Part shown: positions 11,552 to 23,100 of the stretch, one piece after another
How the letters are laid out: the number at the start of each line of letters is the position of its first letter
How positions within the stretch are numbered: the first letter of the stretch is position 1
From: Schoenoplectus triqueter
Taxonomy: Eukaryota > Streptophyta > Magnoliopsida > Poales > Cyperaceae
Length of the DNA stretch: 37,830 nucleotides
Direction of reading: 5' to 3'
Assembly: GCA_964058805.1 (NCBI GenBank)
Contig: CAXKVV010001466.1
Location: 1 to 37,830 of the forward strand
Position numbers and translations under genes: made by a program
The notes under the pieces: model-generated
Databases searched by the model: none
What the model was told of the DNA's origin: nothing
Seen by the model: the letters and a program-made list of their open reading frames with translations, nothing else

Positions 11552-12694
11552 CTTTTAAGCGCGCACGCGATTAATAATCCGCCGCATACAAACCATTAGT
11601 GCAAAAGTGCATGTGACAATTTATAATTTTCGGACCGCCTATCCCGTATTCTATGTAATTATATTGTACATGTATTTATATATATAAGTAATATTTAAAA
11701 TAATTATAGGTATTTAGATTTCTATTTTTATATAATTACTTATGTTAGTTATTGAGATATGTATTATACATGCATAATAATATATTATATATAATTAGAT
11801 ATAATATCTAGGTGTTTAAATTTCATACTTAGATATTTAGATATGTGTTTTGAATATTTAGATATGAGTTTTTGGTGTTTAGATATTTGTCCTGAGTATT
11901 TAGATATATATTCTAGGTATTTAGATTTCTTCCGTATGTATTTAGATATGTGTCATGGATAGTTACATATATTATTTAGGTATTTAGATTTCTTACTTAT
12001 GTATTTAAATATGTATTTTGAGTATTTAGATATAATATCTAGGTATTTATATTTCTCAATTGGGTATTTAGATATCCGTTCTTACATATTTAGGTATTTA
12101 GATTTCTTATTTAGTTATTTATAGATGTGTTCTGGGTATTTAGATATTTATTTTGGGTATTTAGATATGTGTTCTGAGTATTTATGTATAATATATAGGT
12201 ATATAGATTTCTTATTTAAATATGTGTTCTGGGTATTTAGATAATTATTTTGGGTATTTAGATATGTGTTCTGAGTATTTAAGTATAATATATAGGTATT
12301 TAAATTTCTTATTTAGGTACTTAGATATGTGTTCTGAATATTAAAATATCATTTATATGTGATTATCTGAAGTATGCAATTTTTTCAATTATTTACTGAA
12401 TAACACACACAAAATTAAATTTCACAAAATAATATTTTCTCACAAAACAGTAAGTATACTTTAAATATATTTTTATACAATTTTATTAGCCTAATAATAT
12501 ATTCAATATCACAACATTCTAATTTATATTCAACATCAAAATTATAATACATGAAACACATTTCAACATCATAAATTGTAAGGAAGCGAGAATTCAAAAA
12601 AGAAAAGTGTTACACGCCAGATTTAATTAAGAAAAATATTGAGAAAACTATATATATGAGATGTTGGGTTCAATTAGCGCGTGCTTAATTAAAA
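11552..12694. mobile_element. Possible non-autonomous TIR element holding the minisatellite (weak)
   Basis: Sequence at 11552-11575 (CTTTTAA, four bases, GCACGCG) is an inverted match to 12671-12694. About 14 of the outer 18 bases pair, with the intervening four differing. The span encloses the 21-bp minisatellite. No clear target duplication was found, and a second direct copy of the GCGC-rich motif lies at about 11521. It could be coincidence of two GCGC-rich patches. Confidence 0.22.
11790..12350. repeat. 21-bp minisatellite with 105-bp higher-order structure
   Basis: About 27 units of exactly 21 bases, most beginning GTATTTAGAT, run almost without break. Variant tails recur in order: GTGTTCTGG, TTATTTTGG, GTGTTCTGA, ATAATATATAG, TTCTTATTTAG. 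This gives a five-unit, 105-base higher-order period between about 12110 and 12350, with one 8-base deletion near 12217. The inverted counterpart is at 28615-29165. Confidence 0.85.
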
Positions 12695-12701
12695 GAAATG
12701 A

Positions 12702-12714
12702 GCGCTGATAGCGC
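12702..12714. other. Perfect short hairpin at the inversion boundary
   Basis: GCGCT-GAT-AGCGC is a perfect 5-bp stem with a 3-base loop, 14 bases from the end of the inverted block. The same hairpin occurs at 28254-28266, next to the other copy's boundary. Confidence 0.6.
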
Positions 12715-12842
12715 GAGAATTATTTGAGGATGGAGGGTCCGGAGAGAAAAAGATTTTCTCAAAAGAATTAGGTGTAAAAATGTATTGAACATGAAATTGA
12801 CAGCTCGATCCGTATTGATAATTAACCAAATCATGAATTTTG

Positions 12843-12844
<2 letters not shown>

Positions 12845-12880
<36 letters not shown>
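12845..12880. repeat. (AT)n microsatellite, about 36 bp
   Basis: A run of alternating A and T lies about 160 bp upstream of the lectin TATA box. The matching run in unit 2 is about 24 bp. Confidence 0.95.
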
Positions 12881-12883
<3 letters not shown>

Positions 12884-13035
12884 CTATAATAAAGAAATGC
12901 CCAAATGCTCACTGTTACTTGGCATCACGTTATGATTTTGTCATTTGATGAAGGGAATTCAGTGAAGATCTATTCTATAGCTAGCTAACTTCCTAAATCA
13001 TTAACCAATGTAGCAACTAGCAAGTGCATGCTTGT

Positions 13036-13042
13036 TATAAAG
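13036..13042 (+). promoter_or_regulatory. TATA box of lectin gene, copy 1
   Basis: TATAAAG lies 48 bases before the lectin ATG and is conserved in unit 2. An RY-type GCATGC sits just upstream (about 13026-13031). The implied 5'UTR is short. Confidence 0.5.
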
Positions 13043-13090
13043 ACCATAACATCCAAATCAAAACATAAAGAAACTGGTATTTGTTAAGTG

Positions 13091-13604
13091 ATGCACGGAA
13101 CCATCCTGAAGCTGGGGCCTCGCGGAGGACAACACGGCGACCCTCAGAACATGGAGCTCACTGGAATAACTCGCATACTTAAGGTGGTTGTCGGCCACGA
13201 AGACATTGTTGTCTCTGTTTCCTTCTCATATCTTCGTAATGGCCGCGAGGACCGCACGACCAGATGGGGAGGAGGACGAGGAGCGCTCACAGAAGTAAGG
13301 ATTAATTTCTTCACGGTAGTTTTGAAATTTATACAACAGTTGTTCTGAAAGCATTAAAATATTGCAGATCAATCTTCACCCAAACGAATACTTAACCTCA
13401 GTAAAAGGATACTATGGGGATTATGTGGGTTTTGAGGTTGTGATGTCTCTTTCGTTTGAAACTAATCTTCAAACTTACGGTCCCTACGGTAGAGAAGAAG
13501 GTGTTCCTTTCCATTTACCCACACATGGTGGTAAAATTATTGGTTTCCATGGGAGATTCGGTCAATTGATTGACGCCATAGGTACTTATGTCAAGTTTGA
13601 TTGA
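13091..13604 (+). CDS. Jacalin-related (mannose-type) lectin, copy 1, two exons
   Basis: Exons are 13091-13294 and 13368-13604, joined in phase 0 across a 73-base GT-AG intron (GAA|GTAAGG, TTGCAG|ATC). The product is 146 residues: a single jacalin beta-prism domain, about the size of banana lectin. Hallmarks are GPRGGQHGD near the N-terminus, an SFETNLQTYGPYG strand, and the C-terminal GRFGQLIDAIGTYV carrying the GxxxD sugar-binding motif (GQLID). With no signal peptide, it is expected in the cytoplasm or nucleus as a mannose/glucose-binding defence or stress lectin. I chose ATG 13091 because it starts directly before the first beta strand. Unit 2 encodes a nearly identical protein with three differences (R/K, G/E, F/S). 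It is transcribed away from NLR1. Confidence 0.93.
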
Positions 13605-15594
13605 TGTGAAAATTTATGAATTTAATTTGTTCAATCCCATTGGTACAGAATTATGTGAGAAAAATTGGAAAAAGATTGTCCGCATGTAATGAGGTGACTG
13701 CAATTGTCTAAATGTGTAAATTTTGATCGATAGTTGACACTTTTAAAGCTTTTTTAACATCTATAGATTATCATAATTTAAGGAGTGCAAATTGAACCAC
13801 TATAAAAAAAATCCCTTACCTTCTTATAAGCTGTATGAATATCTGTACAAATTATATGAATATCTCTCGATAGCGATATGAATACTTTTTATTAAAGAAA
13901 TGAACACTCAAAACCAACCAAAAAATCTTTCTTGAAAATAATTATCACCCACCTAATTACTCTAATTACTAATTAAGTACGTAAAAATTAATCAAATGAT
14001 ATTTTAAAATTAATCATGTGTTAAAATCCCCTATTTTTTTAACACACACGGTAATTATGAATAAATTTTATTTTTCAGTATGAATACTCATAATAGAAAA
14101 TATAAATAACCATGATAACAAATATGAACATCTCGAGCAAACTAAAATTCATTTTTAATAATGATGAGCGTTATATATCATACACGTTCAGACTCTCATT
14201 TGAAAAATGTGAAATACCGATATGAATGTTCATACTTGTAATGGATAATATGCATATTTAATCAATGACTTCTTCATATTTAATTATTGAGTTGTTCATA
14301 TCTGATTCTGAAATGTAAAGACTTGTCAAAAGTAAAAATATTATTGAAAATTGAAAGTTGGAATAGAAACAGTTGAGAAACATATTTGAGAATATAAATA
14401 TTACTGAAAATAAAAAATCAGAAGAAAAAATAGTTAGGGGATAAATTTAAAATTTTTTGTTGGATGAAAAAAAATTCTCTTTCTAATTCGTCCATCTCGC
14501 ATAATATACTGTTGTAGGAGTGTCCTTTAGTAACAAGGACAATGTGTTTTGTGTGAATGTCCAACGTTCAAATTTTAGATGAAAATTTTTTAAAAATATT
14601 TGAATTTGAAAATATATTAATTCCTATATTTCCTCTAAAAGATTAATGAATAGTTAAATGTTAAATTTTACGTTTCAAAATTTTAATTTATAAAAGGGTG
14701 ATAGCTATCTAAAAAATAGACATTTCATGCATTATCTTGCATATGTGTTGCTACAGTGATATCTTTTAAAAATATAAAAATTTATATTTTCATGTGAAAA
14801 AAAATAAAAATTAAGATAATTTAGTAATTAATATAAATTTTAATTATTAATATATAATTAATGTAAAATAAATGCATAATTAAGAGAAAATTTTATATTC
14901 AGAATTTTAAAAAATTGAATTCATAATTGATGGTAATCTAAGAAAAAAGAAAAAAAATAGATTAATTGTACTTCTAAATTTTGCAGCATTTCGTGTAACA
15001 AACAAAATTGAAAGAAAATTATAACTTTAACATAAATAGTTATAGAGATATTAACATTATTTGATGAATAATTCAATCCGATGATCGATAATAGCTCTAA
15101 AAATTCAACAAAAAATCTAAACCATTACTTAATAAAGAGTAGAAATAATGATTTTATTGCAATGTCTATTCTATTTTGGTTTTATATGCTTCATCATTAT
15201 CATTATGAGAAAAAAAAATATAGTGATGTAAATATTTGAAATTGAAAAAACTATTTATACATGATGACGACACCATGAATTAGTTGTCCATTCCAAATCG
15301 TTTACTAGAGACTAAATTAGTTGTTGAGAATGTGATTATCACAGATTGCATATTTCATGGGTGTTTCTCAAAATTGAAAGTTAGATTGCATAGTCCGTAG
15401 GTGTTTGATAGAATTAATTGGGAAGGTAAAACATTGGATTAAAGAATACTTTAAAGTGCAATAAAAGAGAAAAATATCCTCTTACAATTTCATAAGGTTA
15501 ATAAATAAGTTAAAATTCATTAATTCTTTACTTAAATATATATATTCTCAAATAATCAGAATTTAACAATAAAATATTGAAATTTATAGGAAAA
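13605..15594. other. AT-rich region downstream of lectin copy 1
   Basis: Up to 14668 it is shared with unit 2 and contains lectin 3'UTR candidates and runs of ATGAATA-like words. From 14668 on it is unique to unit 1. I see no gene or structured repeat in it. Confidence 0.5.
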
Positions 15595-15708
15595 TTTTAT
15601 CTTGTGGACGCTAATTTTATGATCAAGGGTGGTTTAATAACACCTTATAGAGGTGAGTGGTATCATCTAAATGAAATAGAAAATGGCCGCAAAATCGTGA
15701 GTTGTTGA
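15595..15708 (+). pseudogene. PIF/Harbinger transposase (DDE_Tnp_4/HARBI1-like) fragment
   Basis: A 37-codon stretch reads FYLVDANFMIKGGLITPYRG and then WYHLNE before a stop at 15706-15708. This matches the conserved catalytic-region pattern (YYLVDAGY, then FLAPYRGxRYHLNE) of PIF/Harbinger transposases, including the catalytic Asp in LVDA. No other transposase segments, TIRs or target duplications were found around it, so it is a short dead relic in the unit 1 private tail. Confidence 0.6.
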
Positions 15709-17795
15709 AGTTCAACATGCTTATTTTCATAAAGTAATTAACTATATAATTCATAAGGTATAAATTATGTGTAATTTTTTGAATCAAGAGAAACGCGTTT
15801 AATTAAAAATAAGCTATTTTTTATTTTTTATATCATTTTACTATTGTTTTAAATTGAATGAATTTATTACCATAGGTAGATATCAGTTTGTACTATATTA
15901 TTTTTTACAGTACTTTTTAAATTTAAAGATAACCAGATTATAGGTAAAATATAAGTATTTTTGTCATATGATTTTTTTTTACAGAACTTAATAATAAGGA
16001 AATTGTTTAGAAATATTATATCAAAACCAATAGATATATTACGGGTCATATAATTTGCAAAGATGATATTGAATTATGGTTCACACGAATACTATAAATG
16101 ACGATAATATTATATGTGATCATGAAATTGTTAATAAAAGTTATTGAGATTAACATGAATGACTATTGCATTGAGTTTAAGAATTAATAAATCCCGGCAT
16201 CTAAATTTTCAAAATCTTTATTTGTCAGTTAGTGTTATGCATGGCATTATGAATACCTTATTTTTTTTTTTATCTCCGTTTGATTTCAGATAAATCATTT
16301 TCTTATGTTTATTAGAATTGTGCAACAAAAGTGTGTCGAATGGTGCTTAATTTTAAAATTTAAGGACAAATTTATTTTGAAGTTAAAGATCTTTTTTTCA
16401 AAGAAGTTTCTAAACCAACTTAACGCAAAATAAATATTCGAATTTGAAGGATTAGCTAATTGATATTTTTCTCAAAAAAAAAAAATTTAATAACCAAGAT
16501 GGAGATGCCAAATTAGATCGTTGAGATTACATGTGGGAGGTTTATTTAAAAATAATAGATTTATTTAAAAATTGAATTTGAATGGTTTAATTTGATTTCA
16601 TTATGGTCTCACAAAAATCAGTGGAGAGTTGTTAAATTTATGCAGCAAGAGTAAGACCGCCTGATGTAGACGGCAGGAAGTAGGAAGTCATTGGGGCCTG
16701 TTAATGAGTCTGAGATTGACAAAGAAGCGTCGTGTAGCAATCACTCATTATTCAATGCACCACGGCCCTTTGACGGACTCCACTCATCAAAATTGACTCC
16801 GCCGTCAACTCTTCCTCACACGCCACAACATTTTAAAATTTCTTTTTTCTGGCAATCAATGCATGAAAAAGGAATATAACAATAAAGATATATTAGCAAC
16901 AAATGATCTGAATTCTTGGATTCTTCATTTCGTGATGGTCAGTGTTACTATCCCAGATTTATTTTCTGATACAAAAAGGGCGTCTATTCATAATGAAAAA
17001 TTAGACTTACAGTGCGTTACTCAGGTCCCGAGGCTAATTTAAACAAAATTAAAAATATATATATATTGAAGGAATCAAAATTAATATTTCACTGTGTTCC
17101 ACCAAAGAGGAAGAGGGAATAGATTGAATTATTTTTATTTCAAAATTAAAGTAATAATATTTTAGAATAACATTTTAGAAAAGATCTGCAAAAGTCTCAA
17201 TTTAATCCGAACGCAAGAACTAACCCATGAAAATGAATAACTGGCACAAGAAAATCAGCAAGTTACTGACAGTAATTAACCAGGAAAACACAGAACAAGA
17301 CTCAAATTAACCCCTGTTTCCTTTACAAATGGCAGGACTGGATGGGCCAGAGCCTTAATCAAAATCTGTTACTTAGTCAAAATTGATGGAGGAGAGTTCA
17401 GTAGAATGCAACACCTTTAAGTACATGTCAGCAGTAAAGGGCCTAAACTTCAGACTCTGTCACATCTGGCCCAAAATATCTTTATTTTATTTTTTAAATC
17501 AATTTTCACATGTCACATCATGATCACATTCATATCTGATCCAAAAGATTGATGTTTGCAGCCATTTCGCTATACAATAACCATATAACATAGTTACCAT
17601 CTGTCTCAGTCACTGTGAATCGATCTCACAATTTCAACTGGATTATGTTTTCTGTTATGTTGGAATGAAAAGTACCCCTTTAATTTGCATAAAAAAAAGT
17701 TAGTTATCTTTGTTGAGTTCTTAATCTTCGGTCAAATGAAGATTTTGCTAACTTCTGTTTCCCCTTTGAGTAAATTACAGTTAGTATATTTTCAG
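15709..17795. other. Unit 1 private spacer
   Basis: This AT-rich spacer has no counterpart in unit 2. A less AT-rich patch at 16640-16880 has an open frame without recognisable motifs, and I do not call it. Bases 17200-17640 are also less AT-rich and could include intronic sequence of the decayed gene that follows. Confidence 0.4.
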
Positions 17796-18070
17796 GAATT
17801 ACTGGACCAGTCATCTCATCTCATTGCTCAGATGGATTTGGCATGCCACAGGAGTATAGGTGTGTCAGCATGTGGCCCGCCGTAGCACCTTGCTCTACCT
17901 GGATCTACACAGTGTAGCGCCTTCCTCAAGTTACATTATTGATGATATTGTTTTGCATTCTGGAAAGGAAAACTGGTTCTAGTGTAGAAGAATTTGCTAT
18001 GAGTCTTCCTTTATCATTGGATATTTCATCAGTGTGTGCTGATATTTCTCTCCTTGTGTCAATTATTTGA
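17796..18070 (+). pseudogene. Decayed upstream exon(s) of the unidentified gene
   Basis: After a T-rich tract and TTTTCAG (ending 17795), three successive frames give protein-like segments: ELLDQSSHLIAQMDLACHRS, then STLLYLDLHSVAPSSSYIID, then SSVEEFAMSLPLSLD. These need a one-base shift near 17882 and another near 17970 to be joined. Lying on the same strand about 0.4-0.7 kb before the exon at 18458-18688, they are plausibly part of the same gene. Family not recognised. Confidence 0.3.
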
Positions 18071-18457
18071 ATTCTAGAACCATACCGAATATCATCTCTT
18101 AAATTTTATAATGCAACGCAAGGGCATCTGTTGCAAATTTCTCTCAACTATTCTGTACTCATCATAATCCCTCTGTTTCTTTTGGCAGATAACCCCTTCA
18201 TTATAACTTATTTTGTAGAAAGAACTGAATAGGCTAACAAGTTAACAGACATTCATAGATAATGTTTATAGTAGTACTGAACTGTTAACTGTAACTGCTG
18301 ATATTCCACTGAAAAACATGTTGCTTTCATCATATTCTTTAAAAGTTCACAATACATATAGTTTATTTCTTTTTAATGATCTTATGTCTAACAATTCACT
18401 TCTCTGCTCAGACTTTGATTTGCAATCCTACCAACGGCGGGGCTCCTTGCTTTAACA

Positions 18458-18688
18458 CCTTCTGGTGCTCTCCTTGACAGCTGCCAGCCTGTAGAACAAA
18501 TACTACATAATGTTAGGCCCGAGTCGGATGTTGTTTCTGTCTATGTCAATGAGGTCTGTACCAGAAAAAAGGTTCTCGGACTTGAAAGGCCAAACGGCAT
18601 TGTTCGGTATGATTTGCGTTTTCTTTTTAGCTTCACGGTCTTTGGTGTATTTGAGAATTCGAAGAATCACATGAATGATGAGATGTGA
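18458..18688 (+). pseudogene. Terminal exon of the unidentified gene, unit 2 (frame open)
   Basis: A continuous 76-codon frame without an internal Met start runs to a TGA at 18686-18688. It begins PSGALLDSCQPVEQILHNV, then has SDVVSV, KKVLGLERPNG, VRYDLR and TVFGVFENSKNH. Absence of an early ATG and the splice-acceptor-like sequence upstream in both copies suggest an internal or terminal exon. It carries a 12-base insertion (FLFS) relative to unit 1 and lacks 18 bases upstream that unit 1 has. Upstream exons at 17796-18070 are broken, so the gene is probably dead here. I do not recognise the family. Confidence 0.4.
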
Positions 18689-19417
18689 GAGACTGATAAC
18701 ACTTTTAGTTCCGAAAGGTGACGTATAATCGTTGCCTAAGCTTGTAACTGCTTTGCAAATCCCTTTCCACTTTTATGCAACATGACTGGTATTTTCGGGT
18801 ACCAGTACACGTACCAGACTGTTAAGAACCCGTTATTGACATTTCTAGTTATAAATTCGGGGGTACTTTTAATTATTTCCAAAATTACAAATTTCTCTAA
18901 AATTTCATTTTATGGCTTCTATTGCCTAACATATTGCCAAAATCCCCTTAAAGTCAGCATTCAAAACTTCATGGACGCACATGCAACATGAAATTCTTAT
19001 TATTTCCAAAATTAGACAATTTCTGCCAAACCACAGATTTCAGAAGACGCCAAGGCTATCCATACTTTACCACAAGTTCCTAACAAGAAGCAAGGAAAAA
19101 GATAATTAAACTCGCTAGTGTTTAAAGTTGTCTTAAAACAAACACATACACACACACACACACACACCCAAGAGAATAAGTTTTTCTCACAAATGCAGAA
19201 TTACAAGAATGCTTCAAATCTTAATTTGGCGTCATAAAGTGAGATAAGAGACTATAAGGCAGTCCTTTTTCTATCTTAATTAGAACAGTTGTCAATATAA
19301 TACAGTCCTTTTACTTTGAATACATAGAATTCTATATCTAGAAGGCAGCATAATTATTGACCTTCGTTGAGTGAATCAGCAAAAAGCCTTGACGCTCTTT
19401 GATACTGCACGAGAGCA
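18689..19417. other. Non-coding spacer and 3' flank of NLR2
   Basis: Counterpart of 444-1246. It contains a (CA)n run at 19147-19168 absent from unit 1 and probably the distal 3'UTR exon of NLR2 near the intron acceptor. No gene is visible. Confidence 0.5.
19147..19168. repeat. (CA)n microsatellite specific to unit 2
   Basis: About ten CA repeats. The equivalent position in unit 1 (about 965) has only a short ACACAC, so the expansion post-dates the duplication or has contracted in unit 1. Confidence 0.9.
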
Positions 19418-20057
19418 CTGCAATTGAAAGAGTAAACGTTAAAGCATGCCATGGATCCATGTTTACAGCTATTTTAAGAGTGCTTGTTAATTCAACTTCC
19501 GTTCTGTTAAGAAAATGGTCTATTTGGTAAAAAGATAACAGTTAAATTGGTGATGAATGGATTCTTAAATTTTTCCTAGTGATTAAGAACAAAATTAAGA
19601 CAAATACAAAATTCATTAGGGCAATAAGGCAAAATTTTAGTAGAAAGGACTGCATTCTTCTGTATAATTCTGTTATCATTTCTTATTCAGCATGCATTCT
19701 TTTTAAGGAACGCCCGAACCAGACAAAATGAAAGAATGAATAAAATTCCCAAGTCCCAGCTCAATAAAATGTATGGACTATTTGCAAAAATAAAAAATAA
19801 ATAAATAATCACACTCCGTGGTGCAAAACCTGAATTAGTAAATTTCAAATCTGTAACAAATGAATATGTTTCCTATGATGAGATAATAAACAATAATTCT
19901 AGTTTTGTATGTTTCCCAGTTGTTTTGGAGGGGCTCCTGTAATCATTAAATTTAAATTTTGTCCAAACTCAAAATTTGTAGGTAAATAATCTTTTTAGTA
20001 CGAACACAAAATTGATAACATGAAATAGCAAAATAATGTTGAAATAGGTTGCCATAC
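19418..20057 (-). other. Predicted 3'UTR intron of NLR2
   Basis: Minus-strand donor AAG|GTATGG at 20057 and acceptor CAATTGCAG ending at 19418 correspond exactly to the NLR1 pair. The length is 640 bases. Confidence 0.5.
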
Positions 20058-20105
20058 CTTGAGTACTCGATTGTTTGGCAAATGCACGTTTGAAGAATTT
20101 CAATT

Positions 20106-23100
20106 TTAATAAATAAACACAAGAGGGACATGTGAGATGAGATGCCAATCTTCACCAACTTCTTTTGTACAGCGTTTACCTAGCACTGGGCAATCATCAA
20201 GTACAATCCATTCTAAAGCAGTGAGGTGTCGGATGGAAAGGGGAAGGGATCTAAGGCCAGGGCATTTACCAATCGTCAACCTCTGAAGAGATTTTAGTTC
20301 CCCTAACCACTCTGGTAACTCGTTTAGATTTTCACAATTATCAACTTTCAGTTCACGAAGACTGGAGAGCTGTGTTAAGCTATGGGGTAACTGTTCCAGA
20401 TTGTTGCAGTTCAGGATACTGAGTTCATTAAGTAAGTTGAGATGATGCAACAACTTCCACCCACGTGATGCTGTGATATTAGCAATAATTACCTTCTTAG
20501 TATAGAAAGTAGGCACTGTTGATGACGATGGCTCAGAAAATTTAGACCTCGCACCTCTTAGCACCACCTCATTGCAAAAATCTAGTTCTAACTGTTCAAC
20601 AGATGGGGGTATAAAAGGGTGGACTTCCAGTTTACGGCAAAGCCAAATTGAAAGACGAAACAATCGGGGGTATGCTGGCTTTGGATTACTGCTTTTCTGG
20701 TCTTCATCTACTATTGTTGACCAAAGAGAGAGTTTAGGCATATTGAATAGAGTCAATGTAGTGAGCGACGGAAAATGCTGACCCTCAACAGAGACAAGTT
20801 CATCCATAGTATTTATGTTCATGTGCTTGAGGTGAGGTAAATCAACCCGTGGGAGGGCGGTGCATTTTACTCTTCGAAGTTCGAAGAATGTCAAGTACGG
20901 AAATGGTGAAGCATTATTCTCCATCACCGTCATCCACTGTGGATATTTATTTGTCGGATAATCCAATATGATCAGCCTCTTAATATTTTTATTGGGCCGA
21001 AGACAATCAAGTACCTTCAGACTCAAATTGTGGTCCATGCCTATCCCTCCCCATCGAAGGGTGAGCTTCTCAAGATTCTGTTTTCTCTCTAATTGAGCTT
21101 TTTGGGCCTCCGAGAAGCTTTTCAATGCTCTTATGTTTCTGATAGTAAGCTCGTCACCCAAAAGGTCCAGATTTTCAAGCTCAGAAAGTGAAGCATATTT
21201 GCTGTCACTATCCAGAACAAACAGGTGTAGCTGCTGGAGATGTGTCAACTCACCTATCCCTCGAGGGGCATTACGTAATGACCAACATCCTTTGTTCTTT
21301 AGGTATCTCAGCTTTGACATTTTTCCCAATCCTTCTGGCAACTGCCTCAAGCGACTACATTGCTCGATGTCAAGACACTCTAGGTTTACAAGTTCACTAA
21401 TCTGTGGTGGAAGGACAGAGAGCCTTGTTCCTCGTAGAATGAGAGAACACAATCGCTGAAGATTGGATATGGATGCGGGTAATGATGTTAAAGCTTGACA
21501 GTATGACAGATTAAGGACACGGAGATTCTCAAGATTACCAACCGAATCAGGCAGATCCAGAATTTTGCAGGTCGAAAGGTTAATGCTCTCGATGAATCGG
21601 AAAGTACCAAGTGAAGTAGGTAGTTGTTGAATTTTTCTGCATTCTAATAGGTTAAGAGTCTGTAAACTTTCAAGTTTCCCAATCGAGTCTGGTAATTCCG
21701 TAATGCTTCGACAATAATATAAGTTAAGATTCTGTAACTCCTTGAACTTTTCAAAAACATGTTCTGGGAAGCTCTCAAGCCCATTGCAACAGGAAAGATT
21801 TAAAACTCGGATGTTTTCAAGTTGACCGAGAGAGATGGGAATATTTTTAATAATTCTACATCCTCTCAGAATCAAGCTTCTAAGGCTCTGACAACTACCA
21901 ATAGAGACTGGTAATGTTTCGAGTGATCCACACCATGAAAGATCTAGTGTTCTTAAGTTGCGAAGTTTACCAAGATCATTGGGCAGACTCAGAAGTTGTT
22001 CACAATCTTGTACATGCAAAGACAGCAAACTCCAAAGGCTACAAATTGCTTCTGGAAGCTCCTGGCATTTAAGTTTTGAAACTGAAAGGTATCTCAACAT
22101 TTTTAGCTTCATTATTGACATTGGAAATGGTATGGAACTTAGTGGATCTAGAACAAGTGTCCGTAAACATTTAACCTTCTTTTTTTTAATGAAATAACAC
22201 ATTGTTTCTGAAATTCCATTATCAATAATAAAATCACCCTTATAAATATGAAGACCACGTGCCTTTTTCATGATACTCATGTGCACCTCTTGTTTGCAGT
22301 CTACCACGCACAAATATCGGCAAGTTTTATGCAAATCCATAGTTGGTATTGCCTTGGCATGTTCTGTGATATATAGATCATCACCAGCAATTGATTTAGC
22401 GAGGTCATGAACTAGGTCATGCATCCTGCATGTAACCACTTCTGTATTCTCATCTTTGACGGGATCCTGAAGGAAAGACATTTGAAGCAGATCATTAAAA
22501 TATCCATTTCCAATATCCTCCATGCTGGCATCTCCATCCAATATTGGTATCATACCATGAGCAATCCACTGACCTATCAGCTCATCCTTATTGATCTTAC
22601 TACCTTTAGGCAGTATTGAACAGTATGTAAAGCACTCTTTTAAAACTGGTGGTAACTGCATATAGCTCAGTTTAAGAGTTGCAAGAACTTCCTTGTTTTC
22701 ATCTCCGGGCAGCTTCCATAGATCACTATTTCTTACAGCTAACCAGGCATCCACCCCATCTTTATGTTGCATGATGCATCCTAGATGTTTTACAGCCAGC
22801 GGATTGCCTCCGCATTTGTCGACCATCTCCTTTGCAATTTTAACTATTTGGGTATTAATTTCACTTAGTGGCCTCCCAAACACTCTTTGCGTGAACATGT
22901 TCATGCATACATCTTGGGGTAATCCTCTCAACTTCAACATAATTGCTGATTTCATTTGTTGAGCGACTCTTTCCATTCGAGTGGTTACCATGATCCTACT
23001 CTCTTTTGCTCCACTATCTAGGACCAATTTCAATTTCTCCCACTTCTCTTGGGCATGGTACCAAACATCATCTAGAACAAGTAAAAATCTAACTCCTCTC

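Larger units (their letters stand above)
7690..12728. repeat. Tandem unit 1, central block B (inverted relative to unit 2)
   Basis: This 5.0-kb block aligns with 28241-33731 only as reverse complement. Examples are the MWPRGPVERIFIG frame (minus here at 9357-9590, plus at 31722-31955) and the 21-bp minisatellite. The block has no convincing protein gene. It holds AT-rich DNA, a (TAA)n run at about 9483-9504, a CpG-rich patch near 9740-9850, a GCGCGC-rich patch near 11524-11570 and the minisatellite. At 8100-8300 an 11-base motif, GAGCAGTTGAG or close variants, occurs three times in tandem-like spacing, which may be a MITE remnant. Confidence 0.9.
12750..14668. repeat. Tandem unit 1, block C (direct copy of 33735-35627)
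   Basis: Direct-orientation homology resumes at TTCTCAAAAGAATTAG and continues through the (AT)n run, the lectin gene and about 1.06 kb beyond it. It ends near 14668, after which the two units are unrelated. The copies differ by small indels and scattered substitutions. Confidence 0.9.

Noticed and set aside
11790..12350. CRISPR-like regular spacing of the 21-bp repeats
   Set aside because: There are no unique spacers and the context is a plant genome. It is a tandem minisatellite.
12702..12728. GCGC hairpin as a Helitron 3' end
   Set aside because: No CTRR terminus follows the stem, and there is no TC start or Rep/helicase sequence.
12685..12912. Minus-strand frame with a long IYIYIY stretch
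   Set aside because: This is a translated (AT)n microsatellite.
16691..16879. 62-codon frame MGPVNESEIDKEASC in the less AT-rich patch
   Set aside because: No recognisable domain, no splice context, and no second copy to test conservation.
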